DNA of 64,000 nucleotides from NCBI GenBank assembly GCA_032209605.1, contig JASFXZ010000038.1:2294001-2358000 (forward strand). The letters run 5' to 3'. A program made the translations under genes and the position numbers. This DNA is from Mactromeris polynyma (lineage: Eukaryota > Mollusca > Bivalvia > Venerida > Mactridae). Every line of letters begins with the position of its first letter. Within the stretch, counting starts at the first letter, position 1. Below the pieces are notes generated by a model, which did no database searches, was not told the DNA's origin, and saw only the letters and a list, made by a program, of their open reading frames with translations. Below, one piece after another: positions 1 through 11,482 of this stretch.

Positions 1-1124
1 AATAAACGAATTATTTAAATAAATTTGTTTATGGTTTATTTTCTTTTATTTTTTATTTATTATTATTATGGATTGTGCTATGACTATTGATCGAAGTGCA
101 TTCAATATGACAACACAAACAACACACGCCTGTCATGATTCCAGCATGCTTGATACACCTGTACCTGCGACAGTCAGTTTGTACATACACATGTTTACCA
201 TAGATACCTCGAACAATAGATTACTCGAACGTATTGCTAGATTCCACGGTAGTTCGAGGTTTCGAAGATCTACTGTACAGGTATTTTTTCCGTTTTAAAA
301 ATAATTAAATGTGTATACTATATCATGGTCAAGCGTATCGAGGGAGTACTAGAAGATCTTGGTAATCTGTTTGATTTCACGTCGAGAAAACCTTTCAGAA
401 GGTAGTGATTCGAGCATCGAGAATTGAGTAGTTATATGCATGTATATTAAAATACACAGGTTCCGCAGCACCGACAGCTGTATGAATGGCTTTTAATTAC
501 TGCGCATTTATAGGCATAGAAACTAATTTGGCATATATGGCCCTTAATGTGCACTTCAGTGCATGCGTTAGTTACCCATTCTTTGCTTTGGTAACTTGAT
601 CCATCTCTTTGAAAACTTGTCAATTTTTTCAAGAATTTCTCCAACATACCCTATCATAATGGTGCACATGTTGGGCCATATTTGACATGACATTGTAATG
701 TTGGTCATTATGTTTGATTTTTTCTACCATTGAACTTACATTGCCATAGTACATTTGTATTATGTACGAAAGCAGTGAAAGCTCACTACTCGGTAAATAA
801 TCACATAATCGTTATTTCCATATGTTTACTGTCATATTTTTGCAAGCTGATCTCTGATTGGCTATGTACACATACCGCATCGCCTGTTTAAAATAGAAAT
901 AGCAGTTGTGGAAGAGTTATAAAGCAATGGGTGATTATGAAGTTTTCAAGATAAGTGCCCAATGGTAAAGGAGAGTATGTAATCCATTATACAATCGTGT
1001 CATTACTTCTTCACCAGGTTTATCCATGCTGGTATATGTCACTATATATGTATGTTTAATTACCAAATATAAGTTTGTTTAGAATGTTTACTGCTTGTTC
1101 CTTTTTTGGTTTGTACACCATTGT
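1..1124. other. Intergenic; no gene seen
   Basis: This AT-rich stretch lies downstream of the TRIM-like gene. I see no credible coding exon. An ATTAAA on the minus strand at 1055-1060, about 65 nt after the TRIM-like stop codon, is the only poly(A)-signal candidate. The short open frames look like chance ORFs. Confidence 0.5.
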
Positions 1125-2583
1125 TTAGGTTGTGTTTGGTACTGTTGTTACAGTAAAAACTGTAATTTTATTGTTTCTAGCCGGTCCTACAATCAGTTTG
1201 TGGTTGTTGCTATCATAGCACACTATTTGTGGACTATACACACCATCACGACATGTAACAATCTCCCCCATGTATTGTCCATCTGGTCCTAGTTGTATCA
1301 CATTCTGTGACCACTTGCCACACACAATCACGTTACCATTACCATCAGTACACACTCCGCATGCTCTCCTTAGTTCTGTACTAGAATATTTCCATACAAC
1401 ATTTCCATCAGTATTCAAAGTTATCACACCTTTATCCAAGTCAGCTACATGTATCATCTTCTCATCATCACTCACAGTAATATCCCAGATATATGAAAAT
1501 ATATCATCAGAGGATTGTGAGCATGAATCTGTTTTATACTTTCTGATTGTCTCTACTAGTTCACCATTCAATGTATAGATATAAACAGATTCTAATTCAC
1601 CCACATACATCTTATCTCTGATGACAGCAATACCACTGCATTCATGTTTCATACCAAGTGAACGTACTGGTACAAGTTTACCACATGTAGATACAAACTG
1701 TATTGTTCGATGTGTACATACTGCTGCTTCTGTACTATTTACTCTACATACCGACCATGGAGTGTCATCCAGTTCTAATGTTGATCTTATCGCATATGTT
1801 CTACTGTCTACTAGTTTTAACTGCTTATCGAAACCCAACAAAATACCACCATTACCTAAGATACAGGATGACCTTATAGTACACATCTTATCGTTATCAT
1901 CTACGATGTATGTACTTTTATCTGATACTTTGTAAAGACCATGTTTCAGTGATTTCGTAGCAACTGTAGCATGTTGTTGTCTTGTAGAGACTTTGTTGTT
2001 GTAACTGGTATCACCAGATGGTGATGGACTTGTTGTAGAGGAGTCTGGTATCACTGGACTCAACATTCCTAATGTAACAAATTGTAACAGGAATATCATG
2101 ATGTCAGTATTTCTGTTAAATGTTAGTTGAGTTGTTTGAGCATGGGGTAATTCTGATTGCAGTTCTTGACCTTGCATTATTGTACGTTGGCTGAGTTTAG
2201 CCATGACAAATTTCTGAGAGTTGTTACTTTGGTCAGACTCAATCTCGGACTTGAACTTAACCAGTTCATCATGTACGTCCTGTATGCGTTGACGCGTATC
2301 ACCTGTCTTCTGTTTTGTATCTTTATGTCTAGCATCAAGTTCTGCCAGTGTGGCTGCTTCTATTGTGTCAATAATTTGATTTATGTCTTCTCTGTATTTC
2401 TGTATTTCTTGTTTACAGGTGACTTTGCTTTTATCCAGGTTGTCATCCAATCTGCCATGTTGTGTCTTCAGTTTTTTCATTGTCTTGATAGCTTTTGTTA
2501 AATTGTTGTTGACTTGATGTACTTGTTTTGCAGGAGAGTTTGATTGTACATACTCTGGTATGTAATAAATGTCAGCGCAGGAC
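1125..2583 (-). CDS. TRIM-like gene, exon 2 (coiled coil and NHL propeller)
   Basis: The acceptor is TTTTCAG just above 2583. The first base, G, completes a Lys codon; then SCADIYYIPEYV finishes B-box 2, followed by the coiled coil and NHL-like repeats. Uninterrupted for 486 codons to the stop at 1125-1127. Confidence 0.87.
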
Positions 2584-3725
2584 CTGAAAATAATTATCTT
2601 TTATCAATATTGACATTAACACGCAAGCAAATGTAACTTTAAGCCTATACTACATTTTATGGGCGACATGATACCCTGAAATGTACCGCGATATATTGCT
2701 ATACTGCTAAAACATTCAGAAATATGTACCGCAATATATTGCTTCATTAATCTAGTATATGGATATACATGTTTTACAGCATGTCCATCATTGAAAATTC
2801 CAAAGGACTCTCTAGATGCCACATGTTCGATCTGAGCAACACGAAACCTCATCAAAATTCTTGATTTAATGAAATGCACATCAATTTTTATACCGAGTAA
2901 CGTGGGGTGAAAAACTACGCAGCAAGGTCAAATCATATAAATCCTTAATTCTCTTTCTGTGTACTCAGGTGAACGATCTATGGTCATCATGACCCTCTTG
3001 TTGAAAAGAATGAAATGTTATAATGGATTACTTTCATCGAGTTTGACATTGTTAGTCAAAACTTACACGTATAGAAGTATAGCGAAAATACAAAAAAATA
3101 AATTGCGAATAAAACCCTATATACAGTAATATCACATCTTCTCATTTAACTGACATGTAGTTTACATAGTTGTACCACTGAAAGGTATTGAATAATTGAT
3201 TTGGAAACCGAAAGTAAATTGCAGAGTAAGTTATTTTCCCCTATTCTATCTCAAAAGTCCCTATCATCATTCCCCTAACAGTAGGAAAAACTGCAAATAT
3301 TCTTACTTGTGTTCCAATGTCATACACGCTGAACAGCCCACTGCGTCATCATCTTTACAGTACATGTCCATGAGTTTCAGATGGTGCTTCTTGCAGAGTT
3401 CTGTTGGTAGTGATTGACACTTCCCTCCAGATGTACTTGACGAAGGTTTGGCGTCATTCGGATTCACCATTACGTGTTCTAACAGTGCAGGAAAACTATC
3501 ATGATTCTCAACACAACTGACACAAAAATATTGCTTACATTCTGTGCAGTATTTTGAAGCTTCTCTGTTCAAACCTTTTTTTGCACAATGTGTGCAGCAC
3601 AAGTCATAAAACGCGTCTCCGGCATTTATTTCAGAATGTGTTAAATTCATGCTATCCATCCTGTCAGCCATCTTCCTCCATTCGACAAACACCCAGGTTG
3701 ATAAATAATTACCTTCCTTTGTCAA
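1125..3725 (-). CDS. TRIM-like B-box/coiled-coil/NHL protein (two exons)
   Basis: Two exons (3307-3725 and 1125-2583) join in phase (AA+G gives Lys) to a protein of about 625 aa. From the N terminus I see a Cys/His-rich B-box 1 (around residues 43-90, starting CCTHCAKKG), a second B-box (about 105-150, with CKKHH, YCKDD and CSAC), a charged coiled coil (about 165-290), and a C-terminal region of about 300 residues with NHL-like blades (HVADLDKGVITLNTDG, GVCTDGNGNVIVCGK). No RING finger precedes the B-boxes, so E3 ligase activity is not supported. RING-less TRIM-like B-box/NHL proteins are numerous in molluscs and are often proposed to act in innate immunity; that role is inference. The start may be the first ATG (3725) or an internal ATG at 3671 (MADRMDSMN), the more family-like start. 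A TATA-like stretch at 3744-3752 would favour the internal ATG. No frameshift or internal stop was seen. Confidence 0.88.
3307..3725 (-). CDS. TRIM-like gene, exon 1 (B-boxes)
   Basis: Codes for the N terminus and most of both B-boxes. The donor is GTAAGA just below 3307, leaving AA (phase 2). The Met at 3671 is an alternative start that removes 18 residues. Confidence 0.85.
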
Positions 3726-4657
3726 TCGACTTTCAAATGACCGACTATAAATAGCTTGTAACTAAATTATATCTTACCTTGACCTTTATCTTTGCAAAAC
3801 AAATTCAATAATATTTGCAAAATAAAAAGCGATACAGATGTTTGTGAAATAAATTGGTTGTTTTACTGTTGTTATTTTATGATGTGAAACATTCTGCAGC
3901 TAAATAGTTAAACAGAATATCGTATAACAAGTAAACGAGTTTCTCCATATTTTTGATGATATTATATACTCGTATACATATTATGATGGACAGCTGTTCA
4001 AAGAGATAAGTGTGATATACATAATGGTTTTACCTCGCATGGTAGCCTCCCTTGGATAAATCTTGCTCAAGGGTCACCGGTTGTTTATAAAATCTTACAT
4101 GAAATAACATTTGATTTAGTGTAGATAAAAAGGTTGATATGTTTAATTTGCGATTATTTTAGAGTAAATTTTCATTTTGAGACATTGTTTGTATGCACAA
4201 ACAAATCAACTCTTAGATCCGACCATTCTTAAATATTTGTTTGTTTGGCATAAACGTTATGCATAGTGGCCATGTTCATAAACTTTATGCGTATGGGCCA
4301 ATTTCATGGGTAGGCAGGGTTGTCCTAAACAAATATTTTTTTCATTATGACCCAGTGTATCTGCAATTCAATTTTTAAAATACATTAGCCTCACGATTCC
4401 TCACGAGTCTGACAGCAAGCAATACATGGGATCTTCACGAATCTCATTTCCATGCGTGTGCAAAAAAGGTTTTACCATATTCAAACCGCCTGAGCTGTCA
4501 TCCGGAAGATTCCAGTTCGAATGCTTTTCGAATGTAACAAATCTCTGTTCCATTTGTTCCATCGTGATAATGACTTGACGCAAGAAAATCCACTAAATAC
4601 ACTAAATCTTTCATTGAAATGAAAATAATCTTTATTTATATAATATATATCTTTAGT
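3726..4657. other. Intergenic, upstream of the TRIM-like gene
   Basis: Holds the probable promoter side of the TRIM-like gene (TATA-like CTATTTATAG on the minus strand near 3744-3753). No other gene or clear repeat was recognised. A 60-codon minus-strand ORF (4401-4583) has no recognisable domain. Confidence 0.4.
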
Positions 4658-4860
4658 TTACAGAACATCAAAATTATCAAACATGACGCCTTCTGTAAAA
4701 TAAACATTGAAACAGTTTCTAGACGTAAGCATTTGTTCGGTGTAGATAGATTTCCAGTTTTCTGAGAGTCCCGTTTTTACAGATTGCACTAAATAGTTCC
4801 ATCCTTCTCTTGGGCATTTTATTGTACTGTGTGCATTTCTCAAGAAATTATTGGTACATG
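4658..4860 (-). pseudogene. Possible relict terminal exon of an unidentified gene
   Basis: A minus-strand open frame of about 66 codons (contains PREGWNYLVQSVKTGLSENW) has no ATG at its upstream edge and runs to a stop at 4658. An AATAAA follows at 4631-4636, just past the stop, which looks like a real 3' end. No family was recognised. It could be the last exon of a decayed gene or a fragment of a mobile element. Confidence 0.3.
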
Positions 4861-5980
4861 GTTACAAAGCATTCATAATTGCTGTATAGAATGTATTGAA
4901 CATAATGTACGGTTATATCCAGGCTGGTTATGTCACTATTTATGTTTAATTACCAAATGTTATTTTGTAAGAATGTCAGGGGCGTAGCGCAAAAATAGTA
5001 AGTAACCCAGGGGAGGGTACTCTCCAGTTGGTGAGGTGCTAAGGCCTCGTCAGAGGATTGTATAAGAACTACCATGTAGATGTGTCCATTGGACTTGGAT
5101 ACTCTCGCTATGGGCTCTTCGGTGGAATACAAATATTTTATTTGTATATAACAAGCAAAACAAATTAAATCATCCATCCTATTAATCGCAAATTTTTAAG
5201 TTGAAGAAGGGTCATAACTCCTCCAAAATATTGCTGGATTGTAACCAAAATCGAACTTGACCTGAATATGATTATCCTATGCTTCTGTTCAATATGAATT
5301 GAAGCCAACTATCATTTCCAATCATCTATGATTGGAAGTAGTTTTTCACTGACATGGATGTACAAACAGCGGTAACATTATATGCCTTCGCGATTCGTGA
5401 ATGGCGGGAGCATAAAAAGTACCATTGCTGTACTGTGTATAAATTGCGAGTTCTAGTTACTTTACCAACTTTTATAAATTATTAATATGGAACACATTAC
5501 GTAAACAAAATATTCACTATGCCCCCATATCCACGTCTTGTATAGTCGTATTGATGCTATAGACATCTTAGCATTTTTATAGTCAGATGTCACTCATCAA
5601 TGTAACTGAGTGTGCCATGCTTCGTCCCTGACTTTCATAGTGTAGATGTTCCTCAACAGTGCTTCTTACAGATGTTTTCACTGGCTTCTGCTAAGGATAG
5701 AAATATATATCCGGTGCGAACGGTTACTGTTTTGGCGGGAACGAGGCTCTGCCAAGTTTCTGCCTAAAGAGGTACACGAGAGCCGGATATTTCCATCGCC
5801 ACACAAAGCCAGTCAAAAAAAATTGTCCATGAATTTTTAAACAAATAAAGGACGAAATTTAACGACTTTCTTATTAAGGCATTATTTTACAAATTTATTC
5901 AAGTTATTATTCCTGTTAATGTTACATCATCTGCACGAGACTCATCCTTCACAGGGGGTGTAAGATATTAGAATACACCA
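4861..5980. other. Intergenic; part of a dispersed bivalve-type repeat
   Basis: No gene was recognised. 5205-5345 resembles stretches at 12450-12665 and 56690-56930 (shared GGGTCATAACT/GGCCATAA start, then a GGTGGATTG-like block and an ATTATCCTATGCTT-like block). 4915-4975 resembles the 3' flank of the TRIM-like gene at 1015-1085. Confidence 0.4.
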
Positions 5981-6349
5981 GGGGTGGTATTCAAGAAGCA
6001 GCTTAAGGTTTACCCTAAGATTGTCATTTCCTTATTTTTTTCCTTAGTTAAAGATAAGGAAATCCTTAACCTTAAAATTTTCATCAGTTTCTTTCAAGGA
6101 TTTCCTTGGCAAAGGAAAGTCTTAACTTTAAGCAAATCTTAGGAAAATGGACGCTGTATCATTCTTATCTTTTAAGGAAAAACTGCCATATACATGTATA
6201 ATGAAAATCGTAAGATAAGACATTTAGTGAATACCACTTAATTTTTTTCTAAATATTTAAGGAAAATTTTGTGGACATTAAGGAAAATTAAGGAAAATAT
6301 TACTTTTAAGGAAAATCTTAACTTTAGAATGTTTTGTGAATGCCACCCC
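5981..6349. mobile_element. MITE-like element with GGGGTGG termini
   Basis: The left end GGGGTGGTATTCA and right end TGAATGCCACCCC are imperfect inverted repeats. The interior is made of repeated AAGGAAAAT/CCTTA motifs that can pair with each other. No coding capacity. Superfamily not assigned. Confidence 0.55.
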
Positions 6350-7065
6350 ATACCTACTCACATAGACAACAACAACAACAAGAAAAACAACGGGAACAAC
6401 AATTAGAGTTGAATAGAAGTTTAATCAACAAAATATAGATAGAAAATATCAACTTGTATAAAGATAAAGAGATGATGGACGGAACTATTAATTCCATGCA
6501 ATAAAAATACTGCATTTATTTGCACTTAAGTCAATATAATTTGCTAACAACCGTTTAATCTCCAAATATTATAGTCAAAATATCACATACCAATACATGT
6601 GCATATCAAATAACAGTCTACATAAAATATATCTGTTGCATAAGTCAAGATCTAATAAATTATATACTTTAATAACCTCATTAAAAAGGCCAGTTTAGAA
6701 TTTTGCGATATTTGGAATATTTCTGAGTATTCACAAGATAAAACAAATATAAATTAGCGAATTTAATATTCTACAAAACTCTGAAATGTACAATATAAAA
6801 TAGAAAATGCTTTATTATTAAAAACAAAAATAATTTAAGGAAATGTCAGAATTATTTTTAAAAAAAATTAACTTTTAATACGTATACGCATTTTCAATGG
6901 CCTTCAGTTAATACTTTGGAATTAATAATACATGTATAGACATCTGACTTTGAAAGAGCATTTATTGTGAGAATTCTAGTGAAAGATACAGCAAATCTTG
7001 GAAATATTACTTCACTTTGAAAGCAGTCAGTAAAATCAAACTGATTTTTTTCCCTATTTCACATA

Positions 7066-7210
7066 CAGTCCGACCTTGTTTATTCAACAACCTCTTATCC
7101 GAATACTCGATATCATTCATAATAATCATCAGATCCTGATGTATCCTCTTATGCACATCGAATTGAAATGGGTTATTCAAAACCATGATTGTATTATTCA
7201 AAAACATTTT
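7066..7210. mobile_element. Partial MITE related to the 21819-22317 element
   Basis: Begins TA-CAGTCCGACCTTGTTTATTC and continues with the same order of blocks as 21819-21960 (CAACCT...CTCGATATCAT..., then GGGTTATTCAAAACCATG). Here the ATTCAAAACCATG block is not amplified and no matching right end was found. Confidence 0.55.
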
Positions 7211-8084
7211 TTGGAACTGATGAATTCCAATTAACAAAGTCTGACTCAATATAAAAATTACAGAAATAGTGTTAAGCAAACAATATACACATTTGTACAA
7301 AATGAGACCAGCTCATAACTATAAGGCAAATACCTACATGTATGAAAACAATAGATAAACATGGTAGAATATTATAATGCAAATTTTGAACAAAGCATAT
7401 TATATGTGTTACAAGTATTTTCATTTGTACAAATCCTAAAAAAAATATTAGGTGACTGCAATTTTAGATCTTATTACATTGTATCTTCAAGATTTTGCTC
7501 AAATTAATGGTTTGCCACAAAACTACTGTATAAAACTATCAAGCACAATAAAATCGAACATTTCTAGGGAGCAATGTAAAAATACCATACAACCATTTAC
7601 AGGTTAAATTTTGGAATATTTGCGAGAATAAAGAAATAATTAGACATCAATTAATATATCACACATCAAATATCCGAATTATATAAGTAAAAAGTATAAA
7701 AAGTAAGATAAAAAAGTTAAACAATTTTCAAAATAAAAAATTACATGATGGACGGATTTTCTGTTAAATAATGAATGAAATGAGCTGCGTCAAGACACCT
7801 GTATTAGCGACGTCGGTTATGACGTCGAGTATTTCCCAAATCAAAGTTTTGACGTCACAAACTATGCTTATTGTCCAAGGATGTTTTGGAGGCTTGATTA
7901 TGATTTATAGAATTAAGCAAACAAGGAAATATTTACAAGTATTGCGTTTTTTCCATTTGAAGAGCAGAACATTTTTTTAAGACCTATGTACATTCTAACG
8001 CAATGCCATCATTTTGCAGCTTACTTTTGCATCTTGTTCTTAATATTGGAATGGCTATAAAAAATAAAAGTAGACACCTGGTTT

Positions 8085-8190
8085 TAATATGAAATGGTCT
8101 GAAATGAAAGTTGAAAAATATATCTGCTAGAAAATATAAAAACCTGAACATGGACTTTTTGGTCACTAATACAGGTTTTGACAAGTCATA
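8085..8190. repeat. Dispersed repeat copy 1
   Basis: The reverse complement shares ACCTGTATTAGTGACCAAAA and an AACAGATATATTTT-like block with 23487-23580 and 63870-63975. An inverted related end may lie at 7793-7812. Element type unknown. Confidence 0.45.
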
Positions 8191-8754
8191 GCTCAAATAT
8201 ATAACATGAATGCCAACAGTGCCTGGAATTATTACAATGAACATGGTAAAGCATCTTCTGATGTGTTCCGATCTCATTAACAATAAATCTGAAAATAATG
8301 CTGATTACATAATCATAGAAACATAGAGATTTTATCCATAATGAACTACCGGTATACTTAAGTATTTTGGTAAAATCGGGGCCTGGTGTGCCATACTTGA
8401 TTGTCAAATGTCATTCGATGCATACTCCAAATGCTTAAATTACCAAATGCTCAGTAGTTCAATGCCTGTTGCCCAGTGCTTAGTTTTTCTGATCTTAATT
8501 GAGAAATGCTTAATGACACAGAACTTAATTGCCAATGGTTTGTAGCTTCAAGCTTCATTACTTCATCAAGTGCTACATTGTTCCTCTGCAAGCAATGGAC
8601 AACAATCCTAATCAGAACTAGAAGACCTATTTGACATCAGATGCATGATCATCAGTCAAACTGTCATGGAGCACATTATTAGTGAGAACTGCACTTCACC
8701 TAGGTCAGAATGTACATCTATCAACACTGGCAATCAAGTACTGTACTCACTGAG

Positions 8755-8865
8755 CTAATTCAGGGGTTCAATTTGACCCTGGAGTTGACCCTTTGACCAC
8801 TGAAATTTCCAAAAAGCCACATTTTGACCCTAAGGAATCTGACTTTTTCTCTAAATTGTAGGTAA
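8755..8865 (+). repeat. Dispersed repeat (inverted copy at 33838-33955)
   Basis: Shares CAGGGGTTC-ATTTGACCCTG, GCCACATTTTGACCCT and TTTTTCTCTAAA blocks with the reverse complement of 33838-33955. Confidence 0.55.
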
Positions 8866-9852
8866 TTTGTGTACAAAATGGTAACATTCAGTAAAAAATT
8901 ATCAAAATGACCATTGATATTCAGCATCTATGAGAACCTCTGCCAATCACAATGTCTTCAATGTTTCTATTGTTTATTACTAATTCTCAAACTGTTTGCA
9001 CTCCAATCACACAGCATTTCGCAATTAGCATCCCACACCATTATTCCACAGCATATTGCAACAAATAGTATTCATACATTTGTATAAATATCTGTTATTA
9101 GTCAATATAACATTTGCAACAATAATATAAAATATAAGAGCAGCAGTTCATATAAATTGTTACATATTTTAACAATATAACAAAAATGACCTATGTCCTT
9201 CAAGATGTTGTAGTCGCATATAGATCAAAATCATCAAAATAAATATTGTTTCACCACACCCACTCTAGAACAGTTAGAATCGACATTGATAATAATTTGT
9301 ATAAAAATTAAATAATTACATTTGTAAAAACATCACAATTTTATCACAAAAGGGTTACAGTAATAATTGTTTTGCAAAAAAAAGTAAAATAATGCATATC
9401 ACAGATATTTGAATGATTGACCATACTTGCAATAACTTCAATACAAAATTATAACCATAATTCAATCTTTACAATAATGTAGGTACAGAGAAGGTTTAGT
9501 GACCTGACAATTTTGTTCTTAGATTGAAATGATCCATTGTCTTAGTTAGAGGTATTTGTTAATTTTGTGTGTATGTCTGTTGGCAGCGAATCCAGGATTT
9601 GGGCTTGGGGCGTATCTTTTTGGTCATTTCTATGCACCGGTTGCGCCCCAACCTAGATCTGCTAGTGGATACTTTCAGTCATTTCTACTACTTATAACTA
9701 TACCTCTGACGCTGCACAACACAATAATAATCTTTAGAACTTAATGTGATTGAATGGACCACTTCAACTGTCCGAATCAACTTATTTCATTAAATATCAT
9801 TTTACTAAAAACAAAACTGACATGTCAAGAAAACCCGTAATAATACATAAAT

Positions 9853-10265
9853 TAGGGATGCAACGATTAACCAAATTTAATTATTTTCGGTTCTTTTTTC
9901 TCATGGTTCTGTTCGGTACTGCCTAACAAATATTTGGTTTGGTATGTCAGATGACATTATTGTATTCCTGATGCAATTTTCTAGTCAGAGAACTTATAAG
10001 TTTATACTCATTACCTTGTAGTTACACAGCTATTGGAACTGTTTACTTCAATCTAGGACATAACATGCTATTTTCCTATTTTACCATATTGTTCAAATTC
10101 TACTTTCCCAGTCAAATGTTCATTCCTGGTAATTACAAGTCATTAAACTATCATGTGTTGAGTGTTTTATGTATTCCATACATTTATATAACCAAACCGA
10201 ATAAAAAAAACCGAAAGGATGTTAATGAATCAGAACCAAGAAACACCTGTATCGTTGCTACCCTA
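9853..10265. mobile_element. hAT-like nonautonomous element
   Basis: Ends are TAGGGATGCAACGAT (9853) and ATCGTTGCTACCCTA (to 10265), an inverted repeat with one mismatch in 15. The TAGGG-TGCAACGAT terminus resembles hAT-superfamily ends. No clear 8-bp target duplication was seen. The right half (GTATTCCATACATTTATATA...AACCGAAAGG) recurs at about 46435-46590. Confidence 0.6.
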
Positions 10266-11323
10266 ATATCAACAAAACCAGACTTTGCTATTCTAACAGT
10301 ATAATAATGATAAGAAAAGATTTCCAATAGCATTGCATTAAATGATAGAAATATATAACGGTATCTCCTGAGTACCAATAATGATTTAAACTAAACTAGA
10401 CAACAAGAAATATCTTGAAAAAAGATGGTCAGTGCAATTTGAAGGTTAACATTTGTTGTGCAACGTAAAAATATGCCAAGATCAGATCCAAATAAATTTC
10501 GATAAATTCACCAAAATTCAGTGGATTACGGAAAGGTAACGTATGCTTTTTCGAAAGGTTAACCAATCTGCGTTAAGGTTTTCAACGTTGTTCGGTTGAA
10601 GAGAAATTGTCTTGGTGGATAACGTAAGATTTGATTGGTTTACACAACACTGATATGCAAATATCAAAACCATGTTAGTACGGCTGAGCCGAAAAATATC
10701 AATTAGATTATCTACCTCTTGAATGCAAGATGAAAACATAAAGTATGAAGATTTTCAAATAGCAATATACAGAATGCGTTCAACATTATCATTAACTTTA
10801 AAATCTTTTTGTACTCACATAAGATATTTTACATAAATTCACCTAATATAGCACTGCACAGTCAACACTTGAAGCACATTTACAATAATTAGGTCAATAA
10901 AACATGAAACAAAATGTTAAAACCTTAATATCTAGACAGGTATTAAAGAAAGGCCTGTCTCCCAAACTTCAGTCAGTATTTCATAGTATTTGCAATTATT
11001 ATTCTATAATACACCCTCGCTATTTCAACAGGAATCAATGGTTGAACAATGACCCTTATAAACTTCTAGTCTATATTTTATAGTTTTTTGCACAAAAAAA
11101 AATGAATTTTTGCTACACATATTATCACATATGATTCACTGACGTTAAAAAAAAAGCCGAAACCTCTCAAGCAAACATTCAGGTTAAATTGAAATTTGAG
11201 AGCTTTAATTATGTTCAGTGCAACCTGTCCAGAGCGACTCATTCAGTGAGAGGTGATTGCTCCAGAGAGGGGGCTGCTGTGGAAAGGTTACACTATCTAT
11301 ATCTTCACATCCATGACCATCTT
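10266..11323. other. Probable 3' UTR and flank of the TMC gene
   Basis: Lies directly downstream of the TMC stop. The nearest poly(A)-signal candidate is ATTAAA on the minus strand at 11204-11209, about 115 nt after the stop; no AATAAA is seen close by. Contains one copy of a dispersed repeat of about 320 bp at 10402-10720. Confidence 0.4.
10402..10720 (+). repeat. Dispersed 320-bp repeat, copy 1
   Basis: Shares long blocks in the same order with 36618-36930: CAAGAAATATCTTGAAAAAA, GATGGTC, GAAAGGTTAACC, TTGTTCGGTTGAAGAGAAAT, TAAGATTTGAT and GATATGCAAATA. No ORF or terminal repeats. Confidence 0.65.
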
Positions 11324-11482
11324 CTACCAATCATCAAGGGTTTCTTGTGGTGTATTTCTTGTGGTGTCACGGTTGGTGGGTGTTGATTGGGTGGCATTGA
11401 AATCATAATTGTCTTGTGCTGGCGTGACTGTTGTCACATTCTTTGGTTCATCATAAGCAGCAGGTAGTGGGGCGTCGTAATT
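11324..11482 (-). CDS. Tmc: TMC last exon (stop codon)
   Basis: Acceptor GTTTTCAG, 159 nt, phase 0, ends in TAG at 11324-11326. Codes a Thr/Asn/Pro-rich tail ending TPQETLDDW. Matching phase with the previous exon, 7.7 kb away, supports the link; an intermediate exon cannot be excluded. Confidence 0.78.
   Translation of the reverse strand, partial: NYDAPLPAAYDEPKNVTTVTPAQDNYDFNATQSTPTNRDTTRNTPQETLDDW

Larger units (their letters stand above)
6350..9852. other. Intergenic, AT-rich
   Basis: No gene was recognised. Holds a partial pogo-like MITE (7066-7210), a repeat end shared with 23487-23580 and 63870-63975 (near 8085-8190), and a repeat at 8755-8865 with an inverted copy at 33838-33955. 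If the TMC 3' UTR is long it may extend into this area. Confidence 0.4.

Noticed and set aside
5646..5840. 64-aa plus-strand ORF
   Set aside because: No recognisable motif or splice support; possibly repeat-derived.
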